This document shows, in pieces, positions 1-11,441 of a stretch of DNA of 64,000 nt (position 1 is the stretch's first letter; each line of letters opens with the position of its first letter). Under the pieces are notes generated by a model, which worked only from the letters and a program-made list of their open reading frames with translations, was not told where the DNA came from and did not search any database. The DNA is from Lonicera japonica (Eukaryota; Streptophyta; Magnoliopsida; Dipsacales; Caprifoliaceae). The stretch lies in NCBI GenBank assembly GCA_021464415.1, contig CM038464.1, forward strand, positions 52,000,783 to 52,064,782, read 5' to 3'. A program made the translations under genes and the position numbers.

Positions 1-240
1 CTTAAACACCTTGGCTTCAATATTCAAAGCACTCATGGTGGGTTTGTGAATATATTTACAGGGGATTATGGCCTTTGAACAAATACCCTTATACCTGTCT
101 CGTTCCTTCTTTGTTGTAAATCACAAGTGACCATTCAAATCAGATTCAGAAGGTGGGAGGATACACAATCCTTTACTAATTCTTGACCTCTTATGCGCTA
201 GCGGGGCTCCGGTGTCAAAATTAGGTTGAGCGGCCTTCAT
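1..240 (-). pseudogene. 3' extra ORF of an Athila-type gypsy element, N-terminal part
   Basis: On the minus strand an ATG at 238-240 opens a reading frame that runs to the window edge with one in-frame stop (TCA on the plus strand at 121-123). The visible peptide has a short basic N-terminal stretch and, after the stop, a segment rich in Lys and Ile. It lies downstream of the integrase on the same strand. In Athila/Tat retrotransposons an additional ORF (sometimes called env-like) sits at this place, and the peptide recalls that family. The assignment rests on position and a weak resemblance. It is cut by the window edge and carries a stop, so I call it a broken partial copy. Confidence 0.4.
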
Positions 241-727
241 TTTACCTGAAGGGGCACTATGATATCCACTTTCCCTTATGTGTGCGAGTGAGAGACGAAG
301 GTTCCAACGGGAGGGAGATAGCGGGAATGGAGGCGCATGTCGGAGGCAGCAGTGTGAGGGTGGAGGCAGTCAGCGATAGAGGCGACGAAGGGTGTGAACT
401 CTAAGGACTTCTCTCTCTCTTTCTCTTTTTGTTTGTTTTTAGGGCTAAGAATGAATTTTATGCCCTCTTTCTTTTTTAATTAATTTTTTTAGAGAAGGGC
501 TATTAAGGCATGGGTACGTCTTATTTCAAAAGCTCTACTGCAGGGATATATTACTTTACTTTACTAGGCATGCCCATGGCTTACGCAATATCCATTTCTG
601 CCCAAAAGTGAAATAAAATCACAAAATAAAAACAAAAAATAAGGAAAATAAATGCTAAATTAAAGAAAATTGGACTGCCTCCCAAGAGCTCTTTTATTTA
701 ACGTCTTTGGCTAGACTTTGCCATCAC
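241..727. other. Noncoding spacer of the gypsy relic
   Basis: Between the integrase tail and the 3' extra ORF I see no coding potential. The stretch holds a CT-rich tract near 408-425 and a short conserved-looking block around 675-705 just after the end of pol, which is common in plant gypsy elements. Confidence 0.4.
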
Positions 728-1995
728 TCAATTAGCGTAAGTAGGACAGTCCAAACAAAGCTGATCAACATCATACACTTGAAATCCTTCGAAAAAAAGT
801 TTCAGACGATGTCCATTGACTTTAAAAATTTTACCAGTGTCCAAGCTTTTTATTTCAACTGCACCATGAGGGAACACATTAGTAATAATAAAAGGTCCTA
901 TCCATCTAGAACGCAACTTGCCAGGAAATAATTTAAGCCTAGAATGATAAAGTAGAACTTTCTGGCCAATGGAAAAGTGTTTTCTTGAGATCATTTGATC
1001 ATGGAAGGCTTTTGTCTTTTCTTTGTAAATTCTCGAGTTCTCATAGGCATCGTTGCGAATTTCTTCCAGCTCTTACAGTTGTAATTTCCTTTGCTTACCC
1101 GACTTGTCTATTTGCATGTTACAATTCTTAATAGCCCAATATGCCTTGTGTTCTAACTCTACTGGAAGGTGGCACGGTTTACCAAACACCAATTGGTAAG
1201 GGGACATTTTTATTGGAGTTTTATAGACTGTTCGATAAGCCCAAAGTGTATCAAGTCTTAGGCTCCAATCCTTTATATTCGGATTAATGGTCTTTTCAAG
1301 TATAGATTTGATTTCTCTGTTGGAGATCTCAGCTTGTCCATTTGTTTGTGGGTGATAAGTAGTAGAGATACGGTGGGTAACATTGTATTTTTTTAATAAA
1401 GCTTCCACCACCCTATTACAAAAGTGTGTCCCACGATCACTAATGATAGCCTTTGGCGTTCCAAACCTAGCAAAAATATGAGATTTGACAAAATCTATAA
1501 CCACTTTAGCATCATCAATATGAGTAGCTTTAGTTTCCACCCATTTTGAAACATAATCCACATTAAGAATAATATATACATGATTATATGAAGATGGAAA
1601 AGGCCTATGAAGTCAATACCCCATACATCAAATATTTCACAAACGAAAATAGGGGTAAGTGGCAATTGGTCTCTACGCCCTATGTTTCTAGTTTCCTGGC
1701 ATTGTTCGCAAGATTTGCAAAACATATATGTATCACGAAATAAAGTAGGCCAAAACAATCCACACTCTAGCACTTTACGAGTGGTTCTTTTAGGACCAAA
1801 ATGTCCTCCACAAACATATGAATGACAAAATTTTAGAATTGAATGAATTTCTTTTTTAGATACGCACCTACAAATAATTTGATCATAACAATGTTTCCAC
1901 AAGTAAGAGTCATCCCAAACATAATATTTAGCAACATTTTTTATTTTATCTTTTTGAGCTCTAGACAAATCATCTGGCAATGTTCTAGTAACCAA
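728..1995 (-). pseudogene. Ty3/gypsy integrase (broken)
   Basis: Reading from 1995 downward, the first part holds the zinc-binding H2C2 motif (His-His near a CGGHFG stretch, then CKSCEQC), followed by the first catalytic Asp region (GIDFIG). A frameshift near 1500-1560 moves the core into another frame, where the second Asp (SDRGTHF) and the catalytic Glu region ([12 protein letters not shown]) are visible. A C-terminal tail with a basic GPF-type segment follows at 994-728. The domain order and spacing fit a gypsy integrase that joins cDNA to the host genome. The frameshift and the break near 1000-1070 make it non-functional. Confidence 0.85.
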
Positions 1996-2166
1996 ATAAT
2001 TAACTATATTAGCATACCAGGGGACTGCCTCTTGAATAGAAAAAAGATACTCATCTGGGAATAAATATTTTAATGGTGACGGTTCTTTGCTTGTTGATAA
2101 TCTACTGAGGTGATCAGCAACTAAGTTTTCTGCACCCTTCTTATCCCGTATGTCTAGGTCGAATTC

Positions 2167-3190
2167 TTATAGCAACAGAATCCACCGAATAAGTCTGGGC
2201 TTTGCCTCCTTCTTTAAAAACAAATATTTAAGAGCTACATAATCAAAGTAAATAATCACTTTAGTACCAAGCAAATAAGAACAAAATATTTCCAATGCAT
2301 AAACAACAGCTAAAAGTTCTTTTTTCGTTGTTGAATAGTTGCTTTGGGCATTATCAAGTGTTCTGGAGGCATAATAGATAGCGTGATGGGCTTTTCCAAC
2401 TCTTTGTCCAAGCACGACACCGACTGCATAATTACTTGCATTGCACATTATTTCGAATGGAAGACTACAATTTGGCGGCTGGATAATTGGTGTTAACGTG
2501 AGAATTTCTTTCAATGTATCAAATGCACCTTTACATGCTTCATCAAATTCAAATATTGCATCTTTTTGCAATAATATACAGAGGGGCTGGGTGATTTTGG
2601 AAAATTCCTTGATAAAATGCCGATAAAATCCTGCATGCCCAAGAAAAGGGCGAATCTCCCACTCAGTTGTGGGGTAAAGTAAAGATTTAATAATATCTAT
2701 TTTAGCTTTATCGACTTCAATACCTTTAGTGGATACTACATGGCCCAGAATAATGCCCTGTTCTACCATAAAATGACATTTCTCATAATTCAAAACTAAG
2801 TTTGTTTCTATGCATCTTTCTAGCACTCTTGTAAGATTAGTTAAACATGCATCAAAAGAATCATCATAAACTGTAAAATCATCCATGAATACCTCTATGA
2901 TGTTCTTCACATAATCTGAAAATATACTAACCATACACATGTACCTCTAGAACATAGCAAGAGCATTGCAAAGTCCAAATGGCATTCGCCGACACGCAAA
3001 AGTGCCAAAAGGACATGTGAATGTGGTTTTCTCTTGATCTTTAGGTGTAACTGGGATTTGATGAAAACCTGAATAGCCATCAAGACTACAATAATGAGTA
3101 CGGCCTGCTAAACGTTCAAGCATTTGATCAAGAAATGGGAGGGGAAAATGATCTTTTCTAGTTACGGCATTTAGCTTTCTATAATTGAGA
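2167..3190 (-). pseudogene. Ty3/gypsy reverse transcriptase-RNase H (5'-truncated, broken)
   Basis: The minus-strand frame contains the RT palm (MPFGLCNA, then FMDD at the catalytic box), the connection region with FLGHAGFYRRFI-type residues, and RNase H. One in-frame stop at 2947-2949 splits it, and the frame resumes at once. In RNase H the usual first catalytic Asp appears as Asn (MCNASN instead of the normal CDAS pattern), while the Glu in KKELLAV is kept. The N-terminal RT residues are lost at the 3190 junction. The protein would copy element RNA to DNA, but this copy is dead. Confidence 0.88.
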
Positions 3191-3420
3191 TTTACCTTAA
3201 GCAAATAAATTATAAAATTTGACTAAATTTCAATAGCTCAATAAAATTTCCAAAAATTGCCCTAGTAAATTTTAAATTTTGTATTATAAGGATTTACATT
3301 GTAATTATATATGTCAATACTAATCCAACACAATTAATTAATCGTGTCATAATCTTTGACCCTAATGACGCGATGAAACGCTTAGGAACCTAAGTGTATG
3401 TTGTCAAGTTATAATACTTA
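3190..3420. repeat. Dispersed repeat A, copy 1
   Basis: From the gypsy truncation point this stretch aligns by eye with 27075-27300 in the same orientation. Shared landmarks are a start at gatttaccttaagca, then tgactaaatttcaatagctc and a later tatatgtcaa block. Copy 2 lies about 250 bp upstream of an F-box/DUF295 relic, so this may be the upstream flank of a lost copy of that gene. Confidence 0.65.
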
Positions 3421-4200
3421 TGGTTATTGTTAAAATAATTATAGTTATTGTCAAAGCAATATCTAATATTAAAAGCATGCAGTATAATTTCTTAATGCAG
3501 TACTTTATTCTAGTAAAGAGATAATTGATTCAATAATATAGATACCCATTAATTTATTGAGTCCTAAATTTAAATCTACTCAGATTTTTTTTATCCTGAT
3601 ATTTTTTTAAGTTAATATTTTCATATATACAATTTCTTTTCAAAATGTAATTAACAAATATAATAAATTAAATTTTAAAAAAATAATTGGCATTAACTTT
3701 GATTATATAAAACTAGTGTTTTACTTAAAAAAAGAAGAAACGGAGAAATCAAGGATGAATTATTCATTTGACAAATAGATTACCATTACATATTATCCAA
3801 TAAATTTGACAAAAAATATCACCTCAATGTGGATTCTAGCTTATTTATCGAGAGTATGGTTACTGGCATTTTGGTCCTCACAAATTCGCCGATTAAATTT
3901 TGGTCTAATTCCAGTACTGGCTAGCTTCAGAACTTATTACATTGGAAAAGGAATTAACATAATTTCACACGGTATCATATGACTTAAATATATGATTTTG
4001 GCACTCAAATAAAAATTTATAAAAAATTAGAATTAACCTAAAAAAGGCCAGGCATTTCTGTCAAATGTTGTACCGGCATGGACTTTCTCAGATGGACCTA
4101 ACAAGGGTCATACTAGTATGTGCGAGGTTCAGCAGGACCAAACAAGGGTCATACTAGTGTTTGAATTTTGTATGGTTTGGAGTTTTCTCTTTCTCTTTTT
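3421..4200. other. AT-rich stretch with a short direct repeat
   Basis: No gene is visible. An 18-bp direct repeat ending in tcatactagt occurs at 4100-4117 and 4141-4158. The last part runs into the DUF295 3'-flank repeat. Confidence 0.4.
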
Positions 4201-4560
4201 CATTTAAATTTATTTACTTAATCGATCTATATGTATGTATAATTATCTTGGAATAATTTGTGGGTGGCATAAGTTGAATCTTTCTCTCATGTTTTTTTCC
4301 TGACATTCTCGTATATATATTTAAAAAAAAATCCTGTCATTATACTACACTTATTCTTTGAGGTTTTGTATAGTACGAGACTAACACGAAAAATTGTTTC
4401 TTTGAAAAAATTAATTTTTTAAAAAATTTAAAAAAAAATCATAATTCTACTAGAAATTGGTTAGTACCTAAAAGGAATCCACAAGAAAGAGGGGTAGTCT
4501 CCTTCTGACATTCGCAGTTGTACATGTGTTTAGAATTAAATATATTGATAAGTGAGAACT
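4201..4560. repeat. 360-bp duplicated flank, left copy
   Basis: This segment recurs at 11489-11848 with equal length and a single substitution that I can see (in the A/T run near 4413). The copies bracket the copia element. The same sequence family, more diverged, follows the DUF295 relic at 28780-28990 and occurs at 29757-30080, so it is probably the 3' flank of that gene family. Confidence 0.9.
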
Positions 4561-5891
4561 GTTAGTAAATTAGGGCAATAATCATGCATCGCATACACTA
4601 ATTTACGCACTAATCATTGAATCCTATGATCTATGCAGTTCAATAAAATCGACAGATGACATACCTTAATCGAGATTTGATGTCAATGAAACGAACAGGA
4701 TGGATCTGATCCTTCTGTTGTTGTCGTCCTTAGCGTAGAAAACACGACGCCTCTACGGTATGCACACACGAACGAGATGAGATCTTGCTTGGTGTACTAG
4801 CGCCCTCTAGGGTTCTCTCTGCTATTTCGAATTTTCTTGCCTCTCTGAATTTCGTTGACGGCCAAGAAGAACAAAGGTTCCCTTTTATAAGGGAACCCTA
4901 GTGAGAACCCTAAGCAACAAACGAACTGGGCCCAAGTCCAACTTGGCCCGTTTTAATTCGTTTTGATCCAACTCGTTTTGGTGTGCGACCCTGTAGGTTT
5001 TACACTCTTTGGTCGTACAATTAAAACCCGTTTTATTATACGAACAGTAAGCGGTTTCTAGTAAAACATTACTATTATCCAAAGGGTATAAAGGTCAAAA
5101 ACGACACAACCTTAAATTGATATTTCACACATTAACTCCTTTTGTCAATCGATATCTAGATTGAACACAAGACTAGGCAAGTGTCATTCTTGTATAGTTC
5201 AATCTTTATTTCTTGATCTCTAAGTATAATTAATCCAAAACAAATGACATCTCATTTGTGCATGGCCATGCAAATATTAATTACACTTATCAAGGGGCCC
5301 AACGATATCTCTCTCAATATATGAGAGTGACAAATCCCATCTTGATCAACCACATACCTCTACATAGTTCATAGTATGTTCGGTCATCATCTTTATAATT
5401 ACTCGATCAAGAGCAACGTTTGATAATGCCTGACATGCTAATCCCTATGTTGGTAACCATGGCGATCTCAGGTCTGAGGATAATACGATATCACAAATGG
5501 GGAACATCACTGATGACATTATGTAACACTCCTCGCAGTGTCCCCAAAGCGGGTCAGTCCAATACTTTGTTCCCTAACAAGTATCAGTATGTTCAGCTTG
5601 ATATCTCCATATCCATGACTTGTGGAACATAGTCATCAGCTGACCCATACTCTAATCATTATATCAATGTGATCCTAGGTCATTGATATATGATTAGGGG
5701 CATCTAAACAATATTATTATTACATTACTAGCATCCCACAATCTAGTCACGTACTTGATGAACTAGTATTAATAAATATTATTTACAAGAGATTATAAAG
5801 TAAAATAAGTAAACTTTATTAATAACAATAAGCATAAGATATCCAAGTACAAATCATAATCTATGAATAGTCCTAGGACATATCTCTTTCA
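4560..5891 (-). repeat. 3' LTR of the copia element
   Basis: On the minus strand it starts TGAAAGAGATATG right after a purine-rich tract and ends CTAACA, the TG...CA termini expected of an LTR. Length is about 1332 bp, within the usual size for the TAR/Angela group. The left boundary is set by the end of the duplicated flank at 4560; one T is shared between flank and LTR. Confidence 0.8.
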
Positions 5892-5903
5892 GTCTCCCAC
5901 TTG
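5892..5903 (-). other. Polypurine tract of the copia element
   Basis: The minus strand reads CAAGTGGGAGAC immediately before the 3' LTR. This is the plus-strand DNA priming site, and the sequence matches the form usual for this copia group. Confidence 0.75.
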
Positions 5904-5905
5904 TA

Positions 5906-8900
5906 CTAGGACCATTCATTCATAAAACGAATGCCTAATGCACTAAAATGACGATCATGTTTAGTTTGAGAAAGTGGCTTAGTCAAAGGATCAGCTACAT
6001 TCTCGTCTGTGGGAACCTTGCATATCTTCACATCACCATTACTGATAAACTCACGAATGAGGTGATAACGTCTCTGAATATGTTTGGATTTTTGGTGCGA
6101 CCTTGGCTCTTTAGCCTGAGCAATAGCTCCATTGTTGTCACAATACAAATCCACTGGATTGGTGCTACTAGGAATGACACCAAGTTCAGTGATAAACTTC
6201 TTTATCCATACTGCTTCCTTTGCTGCTTCTGAAGCAGCAACATATTCAGCTTCTGTTGTAGAATCAGCAACTGTGGCTTGCTTAGAACTCTTCCAACTCA
6301 CAGCTCCACCATTGAGACAAAACACAAAACCGGATTGTGATCTGAAATCATCCTTATCTGATTGAAAACCAGAATCCGTGTACCCATTTACAACCAACTC
6401 TTCTTCCCCACCATAAATCAAGAATATATCCCTAGTTCTTCTTAAGTACTTGAGGATATTCTTGACAGCGGTCCAGTGACTCTCACCTGGATCTGACTGG
6501 TATCTGCTAGTCACGCTCAATGCGCATGCTACATCGGGACGAGTACACAACATAGCGTACATGATAGAACCTATAGCCGAAGCATACGGGATTCTACTCA
6601 TGCGATCTCGCTCATCTTGTGTCTGAGGACACTGAGTCTTGCTTAGTGTTGTGCCATGTGTCATTGGCAAGAACCCTCTTTTAGAGTCTTGCATGTTGAA
6701 CCTACGTAAAACTTTGTCAAGGTAATTACTTTGACTCAGTCCTATTAGTTTTCTTGATCTATCTCTATAGATCTTGATCCCTAATATGTAGACTGCCTCG
6801 CCCAAATCTTTCATTGAGAAACATTTTCCAAGCCAGGTCTTGACAGACTCAAGCATAGGAATATCATTCCCAATGAGTAGTATGTCATCTACATACAATA
6901 CCAGAAAGACTATCGCGCTCCCACTAGTTTTCTTGTATACACAAGGTTCTTCTTCGTTCTTTCTAAAATCAAACTTTTTGATAGTTTCATCGAAACGAAG
7001 ATTCCAGCTCCGAGATGCTTGCTTAAGACCATATATGGATCTCTTAAGCTTGCATACCTTGTTAGCATTTCTTGGATCGACAAAACCTTCAGGTTGTGTC
7101 ATGTACACATCCTCTTCTAGGTATCCATTAAGGAAAGCAGTTTTGACATCCATTTGCCATATTTCATAGTCATAATATGCGGCAATGCTTAAAAGGATCC
7201 GGATTGATTTAAACATGGCAACTGGCGAAAAGGATTCATCATAGTCAATACCATGGATTTGTCGATATCCTTTTGCAACCAATCGAGCTTTATAGACATC
7301 GATCTTGCCATCTTTATCAATCTTGATTTTGAAAACCCATTTGCAACCTATGGCTCTACAGCCATTTGGCATGTCAACCAAGTCCCATACTTGATTGTCA
7401 TCCATGGATTTCATTTCGGATTTCATGGCTTCTAGCCATTTCTCGGAACTAGAGCTCTCCATTGCTTCTTTGAAAGTCGAGGGCTCATTGTTGTCTAACA
7501 ACACTATGTCTTGCTCATCTGAGACGAAAAGTGATAATCTCTCAGGTTCGCGACGTGGCCTACTTGACCTTCGTAAGACTGTAACTTCTTCAGGAGTTTC
7601 TGCAACTATTTGCATACTTTGTTGAGGCTCTTTATTAAGATTACTATCATCTCGAATTTCTTCTAGATGTATAGTGCTCCCACTATTTTCTTTGGAAAGA
7701 AACTCTCTTTCTAAGAAAACTCCATTCCGAGCTACAAACACTTTGTTCTCGGTTGGATTATAAAAATAATATCCTTTTGTTTCCTTAGGATATCCTACGA
7801 AGAAGCATTTATCAGATTTGGGTTCCAATTTAGTTGTGATTAGTCGTCTGACGAAAACGTCACAACCCCAAATCTTTAGAAAAGACAGACTTGGAACCTT
7901 TCCAGTCCATAACTCGTAAGGTGTCTTTTCTACAGCCTTAGAGGGAGATCTATTTAGTGTGAACGCTGCGGTTTCAAGAGCATATCCCCAAAATGATATT
8001 GGAAGAGATGTCTGACTCATCATTGATCGAACCATGTCTAACAGTGTTCGGTTTCTCCTTTCAGATACACCATTCCATTGTGGTGTTCCTGGTGGAGTAA
8101 GTTGTGAAACAATTCCACAACTCTTAAGATGATCAATGAATTCTTGGCTTAAGTATTCTCCTCCTCGATCTGATCGAAGAGCTTTAATAGTCTTGCCAAG
8201 TTGATTTTGTACCTCATTTTGAAATTCTTTGAACTTTTCAAAAGATTCCGATTTATGTTTTATCAAGTAAACATAACCATATCTACTGAAATCATCAGTA
8301 AATGTGATGAAGTACTGATATCCTCCTCTGGCAGTTGTGTTTAGTGGTCCACATACATCAGTATGAATGAGGGCCAAAAGATCACTTGCCCTATCATTGT
8401 TTCCATTGAAAGGGCTCTTGGTCATCTTTCCCAATAAACAAGATTCACATCGTTCAAAAGACTGAAAATCAAATGAATTTAGAAGACCATCTTTATGGAG
8501 CTTCAACATGCGTTTCTCATTTATATGGCCTAAACGACAATGCCATAAATAAGTAGGATTCGAATCATCAGACTTGATTCTCTTGTTATTTACGTTATAA
8601 ACAGGTATTTCAAGATTTAGAATATAAAGACCATCCAATAATTGTCCAATACCATATTGCATATTATTCAAAGAAAATGAACAACGTTTGTCCTTAAAAT
8701 TGAATTCAAAACCTTCTTCGTCTAACAAAGAAATAGAAATAATGTTTCTGCTAAAAGCAGGCACATAGTAACAATTATTTAATTCTAAAATTAATCCTGA
8801 AGGCAAAAGAATCTCAAATGTTCCTACAGCTAGAGCGGCAACTTTTGCTCGATTTCCAACGCGTAGGTCCACTTCTCCTTTAGCCAGCTTCCTACTCCTT

Positions 8901-9871
8901 TTGAGTCCCTGTACATTTGCACAAATGTGAGATGCACTACCAGTATCTAATACCCAAGAAGTAGAAGAAGCTGAAGTAACATTTACTTCTATAACGTAAG
9001 TACCTGAAGACGAAGGGGCTAGTCCCTTCTTTTTGTCGTCAAGGTATTTCTTGTAGTTTCTCTTCCAATGACCCTTTTCATTGCAGTGAAAACATATCAT
9101 TTCAGCTTGTGGATTAGGCTTGGGCTCAGAATCTTGCTTCTTGTTCTTCCAGTTCTTAACTGGAGCTTTACCTTTGCCTTTGGCATTGGACTTTCCTTTG
9201 CCATTTCCACCCTTCTTGAAACCCTTTCCCTTTTGAACCATCAGAACATTATTCTTACCTTTCTTAATAATATTCTGCTCAGCTGTTTTCAGCATCCCAT
9301 GCATCTCAGTTAATGTCTTCTCCAAGCTGTGCATATTGAAGTTCATAATGAAACCATCATATGACTCAGGCAGCGACTGGAGAATGACATCAGTGGCCAA
9401 CTCTTGGCTAATAGTTGTCCCCAACCTTTCTAGGTGATCAATGTACCCAATCATTTTGAGTACATGAGGACTAACTGAGCCTCCCTCAGGAAGCTTGCAA
9501 GAAAACAAAGACTTAGTAGTCTCAAAGCGTTCGACTCGAGCTTGTTCCTGAAACAAACTCTTTAGTTCCTTAACCATGTCGAATGCATTCATGTTTTCAA
9601 ACTGCTTCTGCAGATCAGCATTCATGCTAGCAAGCATGAGACATGAAACATCTAAATCATCATTCAGATGCTTCTGATATGCATCTTTCTGTGCACGAGG
9701 AGCATTAGCTGCTGGTTCTTCAGGAATAGCATTTTCGAGGACATAATCTTTCCTCTCCTGTTTGAGAACAATTCTCAGATTCCTAAACCAGTCTAGGAAG
9801 TTGGTTGTATTTAGTTTTTCCTTCTCAAGGACAGATCGCAACGAAAAAGCGGTTGTGTTATGGTTCGTCAT
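5906..9871 (-). CDS. gag-pol: Copia Gag-Pol polyprotein, intact 1321 codons
   Basis: One uninterrupted frame encodes the full Ty1/copia order. Gag covers roughly residues 1-270 and ends in a zinc knuckle near residue 258. Protease has DTGS near 307. Integrase has its HHCC finger near 440-480 (CRLGHI, CESC), and catalytic residues in HTDVCGP, SDRGGEY and WNGVSERRN near 500-600. RT has YVDD near 992. RNase H has its Asp near 1164 (TDSG), the Glu in TTEAEY and an Asp in YCDNNGA. The proteins package and copy element RNA and integrate the cDNA. One oddity: the fourth zinc ligand of the knuckle is Tyr (HWKRNY) where Cys is expected, so packaging may be impaired although the frame is open. The start is the first ATG before the conserved RSVLEKEKL segment. 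Confidence 0.95.
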   Translation of the reverse strand: MTNHNTTAFSLRSVLEKEKLNTTNFLDWFRNLRIVLKQERKDYVLENAIPEEPAANAPRAQKDAYQKHLNDDLDVSCLMLASMNADLQKQFENMNAFDMVKELKSLFQEQARVERFETTKSLFSCKLPEGGSVSPHVLKMIGYIDHLERLGTTISQELATDVILQSLPESYDGFIMNFNMHSLEKTLTEMHGMLKTAEQNIIKKGKNNVLMVQKGKGFKKGGNGKGKSNAKGKGKAPVKNWKNKKQDSEPKPNPQAEMICFHCNEKGHWKRNYKKYLDDKKKGLAPSSSGTYVIEVNVTSASSTSWVLDTGSASHICANVQGLKRSRKLAKGEVDLRVGNRAKVAALAVGTFEILLPSGLILELNNCYYVPAFSRNIISISLLDEEGFEFNFKDKRCSFSLNNMQYGIGQLLDGLYILNLEIPVYNVNNKRIKSDDSNPTYLWHCRLGHINEKRMLKLHKDGLLNSFDFQSFERCESCLLGKMTKSPFNGNNDRASDLLALIHTDVCGPLNTTARGGYQYFITFTDDFSRYGYVYLIKHKSESFEKFKEFQNEVQNQLGKTIKALRSDRGGEYLSQEFIDHLKSCGIVSQLTPPGTPQWNGVSERRNRTLLDMVRSMMSQTSLPISFWGYALETAAFTLNRSPSKAVEKTPYELWTGKVPSLSFLKIWGCDVFVRRLITTKLEPKSDKCFFVGYPKETKGYYFYNPTENKVFVARNGVFLEREFLSKENSGSTIHLEEIRDDSNLNKEPQQSMQIVAETPEEVTVLRRSSRPRREPERLSLFVSDEQDIVLLDNNEPSTFKEAMESSSSEKWLEAMKSEMKSMDDNQVWDLVDMPNGCRAIGCKWVFKIKIDKDGKIDVYKARLVAKGYRQIHGIDYDESFSPVAMFKSIRILLSIAAYYDYEIWQMDVKTAFLNGYLEEDVYMTQPEGFVDPRNANKVCKLKRSIYGLKQASRSWNLRFDETIKKFDFRKNEEEPCVYKKTSGSAIVFLVLYVDDILLIGNDIPMLESVKTWLGKCFSMKDLGEAVYILGIKIYRDRSRKLIGLSQSNYLDKVLRRFNMQDSKRGFLPMTHGTTLSKTQCPQTQDERDRMSRIPYASAIGSIMYAMLCTRPDVACALSVTSRYQSDPGESHWTAVKNILKYLRRTRDIFLIYGGEEELVVNGYTDSGFQSDKDDFRSQSGFVFCLNGGAVSWKSSKQATVADSTTEAEYVAASEAAKEAVWIKKFITELGVIPSSTNPVDLYCDNNGAIAQAKEPRSHQKSKHIQRRYHLIREFISNGDVKICKVPTDENVADPLTKPLSQTKHDRHFSALGIRFMNEWS

Positions 9872-11441
9872 CTATCTACAGCAAAATAACATATGCAAAC
9901 ATTTAATATGCTTATTTATAAAAAAATTCCTACTATGTCTTACACACAATTGTCCCAATAGGACATAGTAGGTCCAAGATCCATATTACACAAGGTATTA
10001 AGAAAGCTTTGGCTTTTCACTTAAACTTTGTTAATTAGGTAAGCAACATTTGTTAATTACATCCTATGTAATTCTTGGTTTGTTGAGTTTTACATCTTAT
10101 GTTTCGGCTTCTCAACACTTTGCCTCAAGGCCCAAAACCGTTTTGATGGCCCGTGAAATCAAACCAACACTTTTCTGATTTATGGATGTCCGACTTCCAT
10201 ACTATTAATTTATGATGATTTAAGATAACCCCGTTTTGGCAGGCGTCTTCTAAAATAATCATAAAATTAATAGTTATCAGTATTGGAAAGGCACAAATAA
10301 TTTCATTTGTTCTAGGGACATGAATATGCAGTCTCACAATAATACAACAGAATATTTAAACATGCATCAACCAAAAAATATGTGATATAGTATGGCCAGA
10401 GAAATAAAGCTACTAATAAACTATGCTCTCCCATCCTTTGTAGCTTTGGACATTCCAAAGTTCTTGGCTATCTTCTCTTGTGATGAGGGATCCTCCATCT
10501 TCTATGCGAGGTAATTATACAACAATTGTACATCCTAATACAAGAGACTAGTAATTGAAACTAGTAATTGAAATTACATTGCAAAACAAAAAACGACACG
10601 CAGGCCGTATTTATATATTACAATAAAAACAAGACGACACGCAGGCCGTATTTAGTTTGGCCATACTATATCACTATAAATAATAACCCTGCAAGTTAGT
10701 ATTATCCCATAACACAACACATTGCATACTTATAAAAGGAAACATAAATTTAATCAATTATTAAATAAACAATTAGGGGTCGAGGGGCAACGCCCCCGCG
10801 GGGTTTGGGGCAGCGCCCCAACCGGGGTCCGGGGGGTGGACACCCCGGCGGCGGTCCCGCTGACCGGTCAGCGGGCTCGGTGTATGACCTGCAAGAGAAT
10901 CATACTTCTACCACCGTGGAAAATTTGAACGATTTCAAATTATTTCTTCCAGAAACGTGTCTGATCTTATCAGACAGATTTGTCTAGACTAATCACATTA
11001 ATCTGCCCTATCTCGTTAATCAAATCAACGTGAAAGAACCCGATAGCCGTGATCTCATCAAGTCTACCAGATTGCGTAAACCCTAAACGAACGATTCTGA
11101 AAACGCTAAACATGATAATTGCGGAATTAAAATCACAACATCATTTGATGAACCCTAATCAAAAACGACTTAACAGAATCATGAACATGTCGATAACAGT
11201 CATACAATAATCACGTTTTGGACATATCAGATCTCTATGAATCAGATTATAAAGGGACATATCGTATATGTAAACTGATTAACGAAAACAGAAACATGCT
11301 ACAGAAAACGATTAACCCATTAATCGATATTACTAAAACCTAGCATGATACTAAAATCCGAATATGAAATTAATCGAAATTTTTAAACGAGAACAGATCT
11401 TCAAGTTATAAAACGATTATAATCATGATCGAAATTAAAGA
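9872..11441 (-). other. Untranslated leader of the copia element (truncated)
   Basis: About 1.57 kb upstream of gag-pol has no long frame. It includes a closely spaced direct repeat (about 10590-10612 and 10633-10655, both containing gacacgcaggccgta) and the GC-rich block listed separately. No primer-binding site or LTR is found at its far end, so the leader is cut. Confidence 0.6.
10776..10880. other. GC-rich, palindrome-rich island in the copia leader
   Basis: This 100-bp block is far richer in G and C than its surroundings. It consists of short complementary runs (aggggc/gcccc, gaccggtcagc) that could fold into stable hairpins in the RNA. Similar GC-rich blocks occur in leaders of related plant copia elements; a role in packaging or translation is only a guess. 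Confidence 0.5.

Larger units (their letters stand above)
1..3190 (-). mobile_element. Ty3/gypsy retrotransposon relic (Athila/Tat branch), 5'-truncated
   Basis: Reading on the minus strand the order is reverse transcriptase, RNase H, integrase, a C-terminal integrase tail, a noncoding spacer, then the start of an extra ORF that leaves the window. This is the Ty3/gypsy order (integrase after RT). Gag and protease are missing: similarity stops abruptly near 3190, inside the RT domain, where the sequence changes to a different repeat shared with 27075-27300. Several stops and frameshifts break pol, so the copy is not autonomous. No LTR or primer-binding site can be placed inside the window. Confidence 0.85.
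4560..11441 (-). mobile_element. Ty1/copia retrotransposon (TAR/Angela type), lacking its 5' LTR
   Basis: On the minus strand the element runs from a long leader (about 11441 down to 9872) through an intact gag-pol ORF to a polypurine tract and a 3' LTR ending TG/CA. I searched 9872-11848 for a second copy of the LTR ends and for a tRNA-Met-type primer-binding site and found neither. The 5' LTR and the start of the leader are therefore absent. The right junction carries a short piece copied from the flank (11442-11465) and AT-rich filler to 11488, then the 360-bp duplicated flank. The intact ORF and near-identical flanks suggest a recent event. Confidence 0.9.

Noticed and set aside
4201..4560. 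The 360-bp repeats as LTRs of the copia element
   Set aside because: They lack TG/CA ends, show no promoter or primer-site context, and belong to a flank family found behind DUF295 relics; a true 1.3-kb LTR lies inside.
5420..5632. Plus-strand frame in the copia LTR
   Set aside because: It lies within the LTR on the antisense strand and shows no protein motif.
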